From Citrobacter sp. (GTDB taxonomy: Bacteria > Pseudomonadota > Gammaproteobacteria > Enterobacterales > Enterobacteriaceae), in NCBI GenBank assembly GCA_019415335.1, contig DXKH01000056.1, forward strand, positions 62,001 to 126,000: a stretch of DNA of 64,000 nucleotides, read 5' to 3'. The translations under genes and the position numbers were made by a program. Each line of letters starts with the position of its first letter. The first letter of the stretch is position 1. A model generated the notes under the pieces. It had not been told where the DNA came from. It did no database searches and saw nothing but the letters and a program-made list of their open reading frames with translations. Below are positions 52,359 through 62,751 of this stretch, one piece after another.

Positions 52359-53297
52359 TCAGTTAAACGGTTGTAAGTCGACACGCGCCATCATTGCGGC
52401 CAACTGAGGACGATCGGTAATACCCACATTGCTCTGACTGACCGCCAGCGCAGCGACAGCGGTCGCCAGACGCAGCGTGTGTTCGCTGGACTCGCGCATC
52501 AGCAAACCATAAATCAGGCCGCCAACCATCGAATCTCCGGCACCCACGGTGCTGACCACGTCCACAGAAGGCGGTTTGGCGAGCCATTCTCCGGAAGCGT
52601 TCACCCACAACGCACCCTCTGCGCCCAGGGAGATCACCACATGTGCGATACCCTGTTCGCGTAACGCATGCGCGGCTTCAATCACATCTTTCATTTCCGG
52701 CAGCTTGCGACCCGCCCAGATTTCCAGTTCGCGACGGTTCGGTTTCACCAGCCACGGCGCGGCTTTCAGTCCCGCGACCAGTGCTTCACGACTACTATCA
52801 AAGATAATGCATGGACACTGACTGCGCAGGCGTGTCATCCAGTCGGTGAATGCTTCCGGGCTCACGCCGGATGGCAGACTGCCGCTAACGCACACCATGT
52901 CGAACTGACCCAACCAGCTCAGGGAATCATTAACAAAACGCTCCCAGTCGGCAGGCGTAACCTCAAAACCGGAGAAGTTGAAGTCTGTCACTTCGCCATC
53001 TTTTTCCGTCAGCTTGACGTTGATGCGGGTACGCCCCTGCACCACCTGAAAACGGTTAGCAATGCCCAGTTCGCTGAACAACTGCTGAAAACCGTCCTGG
53101 TTATCTTTGCCGAGGAAACCGCCGACCGTCACGTCGATCCCGAGATCCTTCAGCACTTTGGCCACGTTGATCCCTTTCCCCGCCGCGTGCAGACCGGTCG
53201 TTTTCACCAGGTTAACTTCACCGCGCTCAATTTCCGGACAGAACCCCACCAGATCGTAGGCCGGGTTTAGCGTGATGGTCGCAACACGTCTGCTCAT
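52359..53297 (-). CDS. fruK: 1-phosphofructokinase
   Basis: PfkB kinase of 312 residues that makes fructose 1,6-bisphosphate from fructose 1-phosphate. Motifs are TLNPAYDL at the start, AAGKGINVAKVL near residue 38, and the catalytic Asp255 in VSTVGAGDSMVGG. FruK and its substrate also interact with the Cra regulator in E. coli. Its ATG shares one base with the fruB stop codon. Confidence 0.97.
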   Translation of the reverse strand: MSRRVATITLNPAYDLVGFCPEIERGEVNLVKTTGLHAAGKGINVAKVLKDLGIDVTVGGFLGKDNQDGFQQLFSELGIANRFQVVQGRTRINVKLTEKDGEVTDFNFSGFEVTPADWERFVNDSLSWLGQFDMVCVSGSLPSGVSPEAFTDWMTRLRSQCPCIIFDSSREALVAGLKAAPWLVKPNRRELEIWAGRKLPEMKDVIEAAHALREQGIAHVVISLGAEGALWVNASGEWLAKPPSVDVVSTVGAGDSMVGGLIYGLLMRESSEHTLRLATAVAALAVSQSNVGITDRPQLAAMMARVDLQPFN

Positions 53298-54427
53298 TAC
53301 GCGCCCTCCCCAAGACCGGCAGCGATGGCATCGCCAATCGCTTTCAGCGCCTGTTCAGCATCAGCCCCCTGCGCCGTAAAGCGCAGGCGATGCCCTTTCT
53401 TCACGCCCAGAGCCACCACTTTCATCAGACTGCGTCCATTTGCCGGTTTGCCGGTTCCATCAAGGTTTGCCACGGTAATTTCACTGTTAAATTGTTTAAT
53501 CGTATTGACCAGCATGGTCCCCGGACGGGCATGCAGGCCGTGCTCATTTCGAACGACAAACTCGGCGTTCAGCACATCGTCAGTCAGTGCGTCATCGCTG
53601 GTCAGCAGCGCCAGAACGGTCGCCGCGTCAGCGTTCAGCAGACGGTCAGCTTTGGTGTCCAGCAGCAGATCGCCCAGACGCTTCAGCACTGCAACGGGCT
53701 GGTCGTCAGCCATGGCAACGGTCACCAGCAGTGCCGCTTTTTCGCCCTGAACGTCAAAAGCATTTGCCGCGCGACTCACCGCCACGGCGCTGCGCAGATT
53801 GCCTTCAGCGCTGTCGCTCAGCCAAATTCCTTGCCCCAGGTTCATCGGCTGTTCGTTAATCACTTTTGCGACAAACGCCGCATCTACTGCGCCAGCCTCT
53901 TTCAGACGCGCCGCGTTCAGCGCCTGCAACGTCACTAAATCGGTTGCGGCGACATCCAGCATCAGCGTGTCGTTGTCGAGCTTCAGCTGCTCACTCTGCT
54001 TTTCGCCCATCAGCAACGCACGCAGTTCTTCAGCCGTGGTCGCTGACTTAAGCTGTACAGCCACGGAGTCATCGCTCAGCACGTGCGTCAGCTGACGCAG
54101 CAAACCAAGGTGCTCATCGGAGCTGGCGGCGATACCAATCGCCACATAAGCAACCTGACCGTCACCCCAGGTTACGCCCTGCGGGAACTGAAAAACCTGA
54201 ACGCCGGTTTTCAGTACCTGATCGCGGGTGTCGGTGGTGCCGTGCGGAATCGCAATCCCGTTGCCGAGAAAAGTGGACGTCTGCTGCTCGCGAGCCAGCA
54301 TGCCGTCTACGTAGCCGTCCGCAACGTTACCCGCCTGCACTAACGCAGCGGCAACCTGACGGATGGCTTCCTGTTTGTCTCCGGCCTGCTCGCCCGGATG
54401 AATGTCCTGAACGGATAACTGAAACAT
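53297..54427 (-). CDS. fruB: Fructose PTS diphosphoryl transfer protein (EIIA-HPr)
   Basis: Cytoplasmic PTS protein of 376 residues. The N-terminal EIIA domain has phospho-His62 in [10 protein letters not shown], a middle linker domain follows (about 150-280), and the C-terminal HPr-like FPr domain has phospho-His299 in [10 protein letters not shown]. It passes phosphate from EI to FruA. It leads fruBKA and has two Cra sites just upstream. Confidence 0.97.
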   Translation of the reverse strand: MFQLSVQDIHPGEQAGDKQEAIRQVAAALVQAGNVADGYVDGMLAREQQTSTFLGNGIAIPHGTTDTRDQVLKTGVQVFQFPQGVTWGDGQVAYVAIGIAASSDEHLGLLRQLTHVLSDDSVAVQLKSATTAEELRALLMGEKQSEQLKLDNDTLMLDVAATDLVTLQALNAARLKEAGAVDAAFVAKVINEQPMNLGQGIWLSDSAEGNLRSAVAVSRAANAFDVQGEKAALLVTVAMADDQPVAVLKRLGDLLLDTKADRLLNADAATVLALLTSDDALTDDVLNAEFVVRNEHGLHARPGTMLVNTIKQFNSEITVANLDGTGKPANGRSLMKVVALGVKKGHRLRFTAQGADAEQALKAIGDAIAAGLGEGA

Positions 54428-54441
54428 GGTTCTCCTCTCCT

Positions 54442-54527
54442 GCTGAATTGAAACGATTCAGCTTGCATGAGAAAAAAGACGCTATACGGTTCCTTCAACG
54501 AAAATCCGACAGCGCTGAAACGTTTCA
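54442..54527 (-). promoter_or_regulatory. Two Cra (FruR) operators of fruBKA
   Basis: The first site, 54442-54462, is a 21-bp dyad with GCTGAA arms and, on the minus strand, the core TGAATCGTTTCA, matching the strong E. coli fru operator. The second, 54516-54527, is TGAAACGTTTCA with partial flanks. They lie 15 and 89 bp upstream of fruB, the arrangement known from E. coli, so repression by Cra relieved by fructose 1-phosphate is expected. Confidence 0.92.
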
Positions 54528-54795
54528 AGAAGTCTTGCGCTTTCTGCTTCAGCACGCAAGAAAAGTTGCATTTTTGATCGCAAAATTTAGAAGCAATGCA
54601 CATTTTTGCCTCATTGCTGGTCAGTTGCTGAAGCAAATACAGCGCTATTTCACTTAAGGTTCAGCAGCGTCAGCCAAACACATTGACAGAGTGAAATGCT
54701 ATTTTGATTTTTCGTGGCAATTTGATTTAGGCATCTGTTTATTTTCAACTGAGCGGCGTAAACTCCGCGTCTCATCACACTACTGATATCCGAAC

Positions 54796-55976
54796 ATGCA
54801 CAACACCCCCGCTGCCGCCTCGCCAAAAACGTTTGACCTGACGTCTACGGCCTTCTTGATCGTCGCCTTTCTCACCGGTATTGCCGGTGCGCTACAAACC
54901 CCCACGCTGAGCCTTTTTCTGACCGATGAAGTCCATGCGCGCCCGGGAATGGTCGGCTTCTTTTTTACTGGCAGTGCGGTGATCGGCATTCTGGTAAGCC
55001 AGTTTTTGGCGGGACGTTCAGATAAAAAAGGCGATCGCAAACACCTGATTGTCTTCTGCTGTGCTCTGGGCATGCTGGCGTGCGTGTTATTTGCCTGGAA
55101 TCGTAACTACTTTATCCTGTTGTTTATCGGGGTGTTTCTCAGCAGCTTTGGTTCGACCGCCAACCCGCAGATGTTTGCTCTGGCCCGCGAACATGCTGAC
55201 CGCACAGGTCGTGAAGCGGTGATGTTCAGCTCCATCCTGCGCGCCCAGGTTTCGCTCGCGTGGGTAATCGGTCCGCCGCTGGCTTACGCGCTGGCAATGG
55301 GCTTCAGCTTTACGGTGATGTACCTCAGTGCCGCAGTGGCATTCGTGGTTTGCGGTGCAATGGTATGGTTTTTCTTACCGTCCATGCGCAAAGAGACCGC
55401 GCTGGCGACCGGTACGCTGGAAGCGCCGCGTCGTAACCGTCGCGATACCCTGCTGCTGTTTGCTATTTGCACCTTAATGTGGGGCACCAACAGCCTGTAT
55501 ATCATTAATATGCCGCTGTTTATTATTAATGAGCTGCATCTGCCTGAGAAGCTGGCGGGTGTGATGATGGGGACAGCCGCCGGGCTGGAAATCCCGACAA
55601 TGCTGATTGCTGGCTACTTCGCAAAACGCCTGGGTAAACGCCTGCTGATGTGCATTGCGGTCGCCGCCGGTTTTTGCTTTTACGCCGGAATGCTGGTCGC
55701 GCACTCCCCTGTTGTGCTGTTGAGCTTACAACTGCTGAACGCCATCTACATTGGTATTCTCGGCGGCATCGGCATGCTTTATTTTCAGGATTTGATGCCA
55801 GGTCAGGCAGGTGCAGCCACCACGCTCTACACCAATACCATTCGCGTCGGCTGGATTATCGCCGGGTCGCTGGCGGGCATTGCCGCAGAAATCTGGAACT
55901 ACCATGCCGTTTTTGGTTTGCGCTGGTGATGATTATCGCCACCATGGCCTGCCTGACGCGCATTAAGGATGTTTAG
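54796..55976 (+). pseudogene. setB: SetB sugar efflux MFS protein with a C-terminal frameshift
   Basis: Sugar efflux transporter family MFS protein. The intact reading frame covers 377 codons to 55929 with eleven clear helices. Near 55910-55914 the run TTTTT appears to lack one T: the frame then gives GLRW and stops, whereas the +1 continuation gives [20 protein letters not shown] to a stop at 55976, exactly the expected SetB C-terminus and length (393). The last helix is therefore lost or the base call is wrong. In E. coli SetB exports lactose and glucose. It converges on yeiW. Confidence 0.88.
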
Positions 55977-56227
55977 GGCGCGGTCAGCGCTTCAAGATCA
56001 ATAAGCCAGGTCATCGCCTCGTCGCGATTCGTTAAGCACATTTCCAGGGATGGTTTAAGGCTGCGACAGACGTTGGGACGGAGGCTGGAGCCAAAGAGGC
56101 GACACAGGTTGTCATCTGAGAGCTGGACGCACCTGACGTTTGCCGGTTTTCCCTGCGGCATGCCGGGGATGGGGCTGGAGATGGAAGGGGCTACGCAACA
56201 TGCTCCACAATCCGGACGGCATTCCAT
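55973..56227 (-). CDS. yeiW: YeiW, cysteine-rich YkgJ-like protein
   Basis: Small protein of 84 residues with conserved cysteines in [11 protein letters not shown] and later CVQL, LCRLF, NVCRSL and MCL. This is the CxxxCxxCC pattern of UPF0153/YkgJ proteins, thought to bind zinc or an Fe-S cluster. The frame is open 22 codons upstream, but ATG 56227 gives the family start. The end overlaps the restored setB frame by 4 bp. The role is unknown. Confidence 0.92.
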   Translation of the reverse strand: MECRPDCGACCVAPSISSPIPGMPQGKPANVRCVQLSDDNLCRLFGSSLRPNVCRSLKPSLEMCLTNRDEAMTWLIDLEALTAP

Positions 56228-56377
56228 AATCTGACTCTCTTTATTGTGACCACCGGACAGGGGCGCACAGTACCACCTTTTTTGCACCAGCAAAAGGTGA
56301 ATTCCGCTTGCCTGAATGACCCGGCGCGAGTAGTTTGACGCGATAATTTAGCGAATCTCTATAACAGGATCTTTTCG

Positions 56378-56950
56378 ATGCCAAGAGCGAACGAAATCAA
56401 AAAAGGTATGGTACTGAATTACAACGGCAAGCTGCTGATTGTGAAAGATATCGATATTCAGTCCCCGAGCGCCCGTGGCGCGGCAACGCTGTACAAAATG
56501 CGTTTCTCCGATGTCCGTACCGGCCTGAAAGTGGAAGAACGTTTCAAGGGCGACGACATTGTGGACACCGTTACCCTGAGCCGCCGTGGTGTCGACTTCT
56601 CCTATGTCGATGGCAACGAATACGTGTTCATGGATAAAGAAGACTATACGCCTTATACCTTCACCAAAGATCAGATCGAAGAAGAGCTGCTGTTTATCCC
56701 GGAAGGCGGGATGCCGGATATGCAGGTACTGACCTGGGACGGCCAGTTGCTGGCGCTCGAACTGCCGCAGACCGTTGATCTGGAAATCGTGGAAACCGCG
56801 CCTGGCATCAAAGGCGCTTCCGCCAGTGCGCGCAACAAACCTGCGACGCTGAGTACCGGTCTGGTCATTCAGGTTCCTGAATACCTGAGCGCCGGTGAGA
56901 AAATCCGCATTCATATCGAAGAGCGCCGCTATATGGGCCGCGCAGATTAA
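56378..56950 (+). CDS. yeiP: YeiP, elongation factor P-like protein
   Basis: EF-P paralog of 190 residues with the KOW-like N domain, OB domain and C-terminal OB fold ending in [13 protein letters not shown]. The loop tip that holds a modified lysine in EF-P is [10 protein letters not shown] here, with Arg instead, as in the YeiP/EfpL subgroup. EfpL is reported to relieve ribosome stalling at proline and other motifs without post-translational modification. It is a single gene ending at a bidirectional terminator. Confidence 0.96.
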   Translation: MPRANEIKKGMVLNYNGKLLIVKDIDIQSPSARGAATLYKMRFSDVRTGLKVEERFKGDDIVDTVTLSRRGVDFSYVDGNEYVFMDKEDYTPYTFTKDQIEEELLFIPEGGMPDMQVLTWDGQLLALELPQTVDLEIVETAPGIKGASASARNKPATLSTGLVIQVPEYLSAGEKIRIHIEERRYMGRAD

Positions 56951-56965
56951 GTTTGGCGTAGACAT

Positions 56966-56995
56966 AAAAAAGGACAGCCTGGGCTGTCCTTTTTT
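56966..56995. terminator. Bidirectional terminator between yeiP and uxuA
   Basis: A perfect 8-bp G-C rich stem (GGACAGCC with GGCTGTCC) is flanked by six A and six T residues, so it can serve both converging genes. Confidence 0.93.
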
Positions 56996-57008
56996 GTCAT
57001 TTGCGTTC

Positions 57009-58199
57009 TTACAGCAGGTCGCGGAACTGGGTCATTTTCAGTGCCAGTTCAACACCGCGAACTTCCGCCAGCCCTTTCAGACGCCCAATCGCGGAATAAC
57101 CTGGATTGGTTTTCTTATGCAGATCGTCAAGCATCTGATGACCATGATCGGGACGCATCGGAATCGGACGTAAATCACCCGCCTTCTTGCGGCGCTGTTC
57201 TTCGGTCAGAATCGCCGTCACCACCGCCACCATATTCACATCCCCCTGCAGATGCGCGCCTTCATGGAAGGTTTTCGGGTTCTCTTCGCGGCACGTCGAG
57301 CGCAGGTGGGTAAAATGGATACGGTCACCAAAGGTTTCGATCATTTTCACCAGATCGTTATCCGCACGAACGCCGTAGGAGCCTGTGCACATGGTGAAAC
57401 CGTTGTGGATGCTGTCGACGGTCTCTTTCAGCCACTGCATATCTTCAATGGTGGAGACAATACGCGGTAAGCCGAGAATTGGACGCGGCGGATCGTCAGG
57501 ATGCACCGCCAGACGTACGCCAACTTCTTCTGCCACCGGCACGATAGCACGCAGGAACACCGCCATATTGTTACGCAGATCGTCTTTGCTGATACCGTCA
57601 TACTCCGCCAGACGCGCACGGAACTGATCGAGGGTATAGCCCTCTTCCGCGCCAGGCAAACCGGCAATGATATTGCGGGTCAGTTTTTCGATATCCGCAG
57701 CGCTCATAGCATTGAAATAAGCCAACGCCTGACGCTGTTCTTCGTCGCTATAGTCTGCTTCAGCTCCCGCCCGCTTGAGGATATGCAACTCGAAAGCAGC
57801 AAAGGCTATTTGATCGAAACGCAACGCTTTCGAGCCGTCCGGCAATTCATATTCGAGGTCGGTACGCGTCCAGTCCAGAATCGGCATGAAGTTGTAGCAG
57901 ACAGTGTCAATACCACAGGCCGCCAGGTTGCGGATGCTCTGCTGATAATTCGCGATCCATGTCTGATACTGACCGGAGCGGGTCTTGATCTCTTCATGAA
58001 CCGGAATACTTTCGACAACCGACCAGGTTAACCCCTTTTCCGCCAGAATCGCCTGACGTTTTTTAATCTCGTCAACCGGCCATACTTCGCCGTTCGGAAT
58101 GTGGTGCAATGCCGTCACAACGCCCGTTGCGCCAGCCTGACGCACATCATCAAGCGATACCGGATCGTTAGGTCCGTACCAACGCCAGGTTTGTTCCAT
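57009..58199 (-). CDS. uxuA: Mannonate dehydratase
   Basis: Enzyme of 396 residues that dehydrates D-mannonate to 2-keto-3-deoxygluconate in glucuronate breakdown. Family signatures are [16 protein letters not shown] at the start, [28 protein letters not shown] and [14 protein letters not shown]. In E. coli uxuA lies in uxuAB far from here; in this genome it is divergent from yeiQ, a fructuronate-reductase-like gene, across a 205-bp gap with two UxuR/ExuR-like dyads. Whether a second uxuA exists elsewhere cannot be told. Confidence 0.96.
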   Translation of the reverse strand: MEQTWRWYGPNDPVSLDDVRQAGATGVVTALHHIPNGEVWPVDEIKKRQAILAEKGLTWSVVESIPVHEEIKTRSGQYQTWIANYQQSIRNLAACGIDTVCYNFMPILDWTRTDLEYELPDGSKALRFDQIAFAAFELHILKRAGAEADYSDEEQRQALAYFNAMSAADIEKLTRNIIAGLPGAEEGYTLDQFRARLAEYDGISKDDLRNNMAVFLRAIVPVAEEVGVRLAVHPDDPPRPILGLPRIVSTIEDMQWLKETVDSIHNGFTMCTGSYGVRADNDLVKMIETFGDRIHFTHLRSTCREENPKTFHEGAHLQGDVNMVAVVTAILTEEQRRKKAGDLRPIPMRPDHGHQMLDDLHKKTNPGYSAIGRLKGLAEVRGVELALKMTQFRDLL

Positions 58200-58215
58200 T
58201 GCTTTACCTCACAAA

Positions 58216-58230
58216 GTTGTTATACCAAAT
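58216..58230. promoter_or_regulatory. UxuR/ExuR-like operator 1
   Basis: The dyad GTTGTTATACCAAAT lies 17 bp upstream of the uxuA start and resembles the TTGGTATACCAA-type core bound by the hexuronate repressors UxuR and ExuR (GntR family). Confidence 0.6.
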
Positions 58231-58324
58231 TAGTTTACCTGAATGACGACTACCATACAGGCTTCTGCGCGGTGATCAATAAAGGGGGCATGATTGATTG
58301 ATCCAGCTCACATTACCCGGATAA

Positions 58325-58339
58325 ATTCGGCTTACCAAT
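58325..58339. promoter_or_regulatory. UxuR/ExuR-like operator 2
   Basis: The dyad ATTCGGCTTACCAAT lies 66 bp upstream of yeiQ, about 109 bp from operator 1, and has the same imperfect symmetry. Both divergent genes would be hexuronate-controlled. Confidence 0.55.
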
Positions 58340-58404
58340 TTAATTTGTTGTCATATAACTTTACACTGACGTTGTTAATTTATGGTTAATCAGGTGTGTA
58401 ATAA

Positions 58405-59871
58405 ATGACTACAATTGCCTCAGCAATATTGCCGGATGGCGTACAAACGCCACGCTATGACCGCCAGCAACTAAAAACGCGCATAGTGCATTTCGGTTTT
58501 GGTGCCTTTCATCGTGCGCATCAGGCATTACTGACCGATCGGGTGCTGAACGCCCAGGGCGGAGATTGGGGAATTTGTGAAATCAGCCTGTTCAGCGGCG
58601 ACACGTTGATGCGTCAACTCCGCGAACAGGATCATTTATACACCGTGCTGGAAAAGGGCGCAGACGGCAATCAGGCGATTATCGTCGGTGCCGTCAACGA
58701 ATGCCTGAATGCGAAGCTCGATTCGCTCGCCGCCATTATCGAAAAATTCTGCGAACCTCAGGTGGCGATTGTCTCGCTGACCATCACCGAAAAAGGGTAT
58801 TGCATCGATCCGGCAACCGGCGCGCTGGACCTGACAAATCCGCGCATTATTCACGACCTGCAATCGCCTGATGAACCCCATTCAGCACCGGGTATTCTGG
58901 TGGAAGCGCTGTCACGTCGACAGGCACGCGGCCTGGCACCTTTCACTGTACTCTCCTGCGATAACATTCCTGATAACGGCCACGTGGTGAAGAACGCCGT
59001 GCTGGGGATGGCGGAAAAACGCTCTCCCGCGCTGGCAGACTGGATCCGCGAGCACGTCAGCTTTCCTGCCACGATGGTCGACCGCATTGTTCCGGCCGCC
59101 ACGGAAGACTCTCTGGCTGAAATCACCCGCGAACTGGGCGTGACCGATCCTTGCGCTATCAGCTGTGAACCGTTCATTCAATGGGTGATTGAAGACCACT
59201 TTGTCGCCGGTCGTCCCGCATGGGAAGCGGCTGGCGTGCAGATGGTCAGCGATGTGCGTCCCTGGGAAGAGATGAAATTGCGGATGCTTAATGGCAGCCA
59301 CTCGTTTCTCGCGTATCTCGGCTATCTTTCTGGATTTCAGCATATTAATGAGTGCATGCAGGACAGCGCGTTCCGCGAAGCCGCGTACCGACTGATGATG
59401 GATGAACAGGCGCCGACGCTCACTATTACTGACGTGGATTTGACTGGCTACGCGCAAAGCCTGATTGAACGCTTTGCGAATCCGGCACTGAAGCATAAAA
59501 CCTGGCAAATCGCGATGGACGGCAGTCAGAAACTGCCTCAGCGGATGCTGGCAGGTATTCGCCTTCATCTGGCGCGCGAAAGTGCATGGCCATTACTGGC
59601 GCTGGGCGTGGCGGGATGGATGCGCTACGTCAGCGGCGTCGATGATGCCGGTGTGACCATCGACGTTCGCGATCCGCTGAGCGATAAAATCCGCGCTATA
59701 GTCGCTGCCAGTGATGAGGACCAGCGCGTTGCGGCTCTGCTCACGTTACAGGAGGTGTTTGGTAACGACCTTCCGCACAATCCTGTTTTTGTCCAGGCGA
59801 TTGAAGCCGCCTGGCAGCGTATCGCGCAACACGGTGCACATCAGGCGGTGATTGATACGTTAAAAAATTAA
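58405..59871 (+). CDS. yeiQ: YeiQ, mannitol dehydrogenase family (fructuronate reductase-like)
   Basis: NAD-dependent polyol dehydrogenase of 488 residues. The Rossmann segment is IVHFGFGAFHRAHQA near residue 28, followed by VLSCDNIPDNGHV and the mannitol dehydrogenase signature KLRMLNGSHSFLAYLG, with catalytic Lys in that stretch. It resembles UxuB, which reduces D-fructuronate to D-mannonate, so it would supply the substrate of the adjacent uxuA product. The exact substrate of YeiQ is not proven. Confidence 0.93.
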   Translation: MTTIASAILPDGVQTPRYDRQQLKTRIVHFGFGAFHRAHQALLTDRVLNAQGGDWGICEISLFSGDTLMRQLREQDHLYTVLEKGADGNQAIIVGAVNECLNAKLDSLAAIIEKFCEPQVAIVSLTITEKGYCIDPATGALDLTNPRIIHDLQSPDEPHSAPGILVEALSRRQARGLAPFTVLSCDNIPDNGHVVKNAVLGMAEKRSPALADWIREHVSFPATMVDRIVPAATEDSLAEITRELGVTDPCAISCEPFIQWVIEDHFVAGRPAWEAAGVQMVSDVRPWEEMKLRMLNGSHSFLAYLGYLSGFQHINECMQDSAFREAAYRLMMDEQAPTLTITDVDLTGYAQSLIERFANPALKHKTWQIAMDGSQKLPQRMLAGIRLHLARESAWPLLALGVAGWMRYVSGVDDAGVTIDVRDPLSDKIRAIVAASDEDQRVAALLTLQEVFGNDLPHNPVFVQAIEAAWQRIAQHGAHQAVIDTLKN

Positions 59872-59987
59872 CAATTTCTGCCATTAAGGCGGACGGAGCC
59901 CGTCTTCGTTCGCCCCGCCCTTCTCTTTTTCACTTTTTTTCGCCAGGATTAATGGAAACCGTTACGGCACATCATTCTGGAGCAGGC

Positions 59988-60974
59988 GTGACCAAAACTA
60001 ATCTCATCACCGGTTTTCTCGGCAGCGGAAAAACCACGTCGATTCTTCATCTGTTAGCGCACAAAGACCCCGCCGAAAAATGGGCGGTACTGGTCAATGA
60101 GTTCGGCGAGGTCGGCATTGACGGCGCTCTGCTTGCTGATAGCGGCGCGTTGCTCAAAGAGATCCCCGGCGGATGCATGTGCTGTGTGAACGGCCTGCCT
60201 ATGCAAGTTGGATTGAATACGCTGTTGCGTCAGGGAAAACCCGACCGCCTGTTGATTGAACCGACTGGACTCGGGCACCCGAAACAGATCCTCTCCCTCC
60301 TCACCGCACCGGTGTATGAGCCCTGGATCGACCTGCGCGCGACGTTGTGCATTCTTGACCCACGCGGATTGCTGGATGAAAAAATCGTCACCAACGAAAA
60401 CTTCCGCGACCAGTTGGCTGCGGCAGATATCATCGTGGCGAATAAAACCGATCGTGCGACTGCGGAAAGTGAACGCGCGCTGCAAACCTGGTGGCAACAG
60501 TTTGGCGGCAACCGTCAGTTAGTGCAGGCCGATCACGGTCAGATTGACGGACAGTTGCTCGATTTACCGCGTCTGAATCTGGCTGAATTGCCGACCAGCG
60601 CGGCACATTCACACAGCCATCCAGAGACGCGAGGATTGGCGGCGCTGAGCCTGCCTGCGCAGCAGCGCTGGCGTCGTAGCCTGAACAGTGGTCAGGGGCA
60701 TCAGGCCTGCGGCTGGATTTTCGATGCCGATACGGTCTTTGACACCATCGGACTGCTGGAATGGGCCCGTCTGGCGCCGGTTGGTCGGGTGAAGGGGGTC
60801 ATGCGTATTCCGGAAGGTCTCGTGCGCATTAATCGCCAGGGTGAAGATCTGCACATTGAAACGCAGAACGTCGCACCGCCGGATAGTCGTATTGAACTGA
60901 TTTCCAGTACCGAGGCAGACTGGAATACGTTGCAGAGCGCATTGTTGAAGCTTCGTTTAGCTGAACGCGCGTAA
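59988..60974 (+). CDS. yeiR: YeiR, COG0523 zinc-binding GTPase
   Basis: G3E-family P-loop GTPase of 328 residues, a likely metallochaperone. Walker A is GFLGSGKTT (8-16), the metal motif CxCC is in PGGCMCCVNG, and NKTD is the guanine-specificity motif; a His-rich AHSHSH follows near residue 205. E. coli YeiR binds zinc and affects growth in chelator. GTG 59988 with GGAG 5 nt upstream gives the E. coli length; an ATG at 59952 would add 12 residues. Confidence 0.92.
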   Translation: MTKTNLITGFLGSGKTTSILHLLAHKDPAEKWAVLVNEFGEVGIDGALLADSGALLKEIPGGCMCCVNGLPMQVGLNTLLRQGKPDRLLIEPTGLGHPKQILSLLTAPVYEPWIDLRATLCILDPRGLLDEKIVTNENFRDQLAAADIIVANKTDRATAESERALQTWWQQFGGNRQLVQADHGQIDGQLLDLPRLNLAELPTSAAHSHSHPETRGLAALSLPAQQRWRRSLNSGQGHQACGWIFDADTVFDTIGLLEWARLAPVGRVKGVMRIPEGLVRINRQGEDLHIETQNVAPPDSRIELISSTEADWNTLQSALLKLRLAERA

Positions 60975-61012
60975 GGTTGCCTGCGATTTATTGAACAGTG
61001 AACACGTTAAAT

Positions 61013-61726
61013 ATGAAAATCCGGTTACCCCTGATACTTCTGCTAAATGTTGCCGGTCTGGCTTTATTCATGAGCTGGTATATGCCCGTGAATCACGGAT
61101 TCTGGTTCCCGGTTGACGCCGGCATTTTCCACTTCTTTAACCAGAAACTGGTAGAGAGCCAGGCCTTCCTGTGGCTGGTCGCTATCACCAATAATCGGGC
61201 GTTTGACGCCTGTTCCCTGTTGGCGATGGGCTGCCTGATGTTGAGTTTCTGGCTGAAAGAGACGCCGGCAGGCCGCCGCCGTATTGTCATCATCGGCCTG
61301 GTGATGCTGCTCACCGCCGTCGTTCTGAACCAGGCTGGTCAGGCGCTGCTGCCTGTAAAACGCGCAAGCCCCACGCTCAGTTTCGATAATATTTATCGCG
61401 TCAGCGAGTTGCTGCATATTTCAACGAAGGATGCATCCAGAGACAGTTTCCCTGGCGATCACGGAATGATGCTGCTTATTTTCGCCGCATTCATGCTACG
61501 TTATTTCGGAAAAACCGCAGGGTTTATCGGCCTTATTATCGTTGTGGTTTTTGCTTTCCCCCGCGTCATGATCGGTGCCCATTGGTTTACCGATATCGTC
61601 GTAGGTTCATTAACCGTGGTCTTAATTGGCCTGCCCTGGTGCCTTCTGACCCCGTTAAGCGATCGTCTTATTGCGCTTTTCGACAATTATCTCCCCGGCA
61701 AAAACAAACAAATTTTAAACAAATAA
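61013..61726 (+). CDS. lpxT: LpxT lipid A 1-diphosphate synthase
   Basis: Inner-membrane PAP2-family phosphotransferase of 237 residues with about six helices. The PAP2 active-site pieces are KRASPT, SRDSFPGDHG and RVMIGAHWFTD. It moves phosphate from undecaprenyl diphosphate to the 1-phosphate of lipid A on the periplasmic face. The ATG at 61013 aligns with the E. coli start; a GTG at 60998 is an alternative and neither has a strong Shine-Dalgarno. Confidence 0.94.
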   Translation: MKIRLPLILLLNVAGLALFMSWYMPVNHGFWFPVDAGIFHFFNQKLVESQAFLWLVAITNNRAFDACSLLAMGCLMLSFWLKETPAGRRRIVIIGLVMLLTAVVLNQAGQALLPVKRASPTLSFDNIYRVSELLHISTKDASRDSFPGDHGMMLLIFAAFMLRYFGKTAGFIGLIIVVVFAFPRVMIGAHWFTDIVVGSLTVVLIGLPWCLLTPLSDRLIALFDNYLPGKNKQILNK

Positions 61727-62139
61727 CCCACAGTTATTAACATCATCAGGGTTTATTCTTAAGCTCTGATGATGCGTTAAGATAAATTATTCATCTCATT
61801 GTCATTATTCAGTCATCACCTTCTCTTTAAGAATGAATAGCTTGCTTGTTTTTTAACCACATCGAATCTAATTTGACCAATCCCGTTTATTCACTTTCTG
61901 TATCACATTTTCTTATTAAAATTCAGATAAAATCACTCGCCAAGCCAGTAACGATCGGGTAACCTCGAACTCGTTTTGCCTCGCTGAGTTATTATTCTCT
62001 TCGTGAATAAATTTGTGCGTTCTGCCACAGTTTTGCGCTTAAAGAATTGTCTCATTGTGCGTAGGTAATTAGTCTCGTCACGTTTGGCATTTTTTATAAC
62101 GATATTTATCGTTAAGGACTTCAAGGGAAAACAAACAAA
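61727..62139. other. lpxT-mepS intergenic region (413 bp)
   Basis: A long A-T rich gap. An inverted repeat CATCATCAG-N16-CTGATGATG lies at 61741-61774, just after lpxT, without a T-run. The rest should hold the mepS promoter and a long leader; TTTATCGTTAAGGA at its end provides the mepS ribosome binding site. No coding pattern or structured RNA is clear. Confidence 0.5.
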
Positions 62140-62709
62140 ATGGTCAAATCTCAACCGATCTTGAGATATATCTTGCGCGGGATTCCCGCGATAGCAGTCG
62201 CGGTACTGCTTTCTGCATGTAGCACTACCACAAACACCGCAAAGAACACGCATTCTGAGACGCTTGGTGTGAATCAAGAAACTTCTTCACTGCAAGCTTC
62301 TCAGGATGAATTTGAGAGTATGGTACGTAACCTCGATGTTAAATCGCGGATTATGGATCAGTATGCTGACTGGAAAGGCGTGCGCTATCGTCTCGGCGGC
62401 AACTCCAAAAAAGGTATTGATTGTTCCAGCTTTGTACAGCGTACATTCCGTGAACAATTTGGTTTAGAACTCCCACGCTCCACCTACGAGCAACAGGAAA
62501 CCGGTAAATCCGTTTCACGCACGAATTTGCGTACCGGCGATCTGGTTCTGTTCCGCGCAGGTTCGACGGGCCGTCATGTTGGTATCTACATTGGCAACAA
62601 CCAGTTTGTTCATGCCTCTACCAGCAGCGGTGTCATCATCTCCAGCATGAACGAGCCATACTGGAAGAAGCGCTATAACGAAGCGCGTCGGGTTCTGAGC
62701 CGCAGTTAA
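62140..62709 (+). CDS. mepS: MepS (Spr) murein DD-endopeptidase
   Basis: Outer-membrane lipoprotein of 189 residues in the NlpC/P60 family that cleaves D-Ala-mDAP cross-links so that the sacculus can grow. The lipobox is LLSAC with Cys27; the catalytic Cys95 is in GIDCSSFVQ and the His residues are in [17 protein letters not shown]. In E. coli its level is set by NlpI-Prc proteolysis. A strong terminator follows. Confidence 0.97.
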   Translation: MVKSQPILRYILRGIPAIAVAVLLSACSTTTNTAKNTHSETLGVNQETSSLQASQDEFESMVRNLDVKSRIMDQYADWKGVRYRLGGNSKKGIDCSSFVQRTFREQFGLELPRSTYEQQETGKSVSRTNLRTGDLVLFRAGSTGRHVGIYIGNNQFVHASTSSGVIISSMNEPYWKKRYNEARRVLSRS

Positions 62710-62751
62710 TCGTTTGGTTGCTATCCCTTGGCGACCCTGACGAGACAAACG

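Noticed and set aside
61933..62277. 114-codon minus-strand frame upstream of mepS
   Set aside because: Overlaps the mepS leader and signal peptide, with no conserved sequence; the gap is better read as regulatory DNA.
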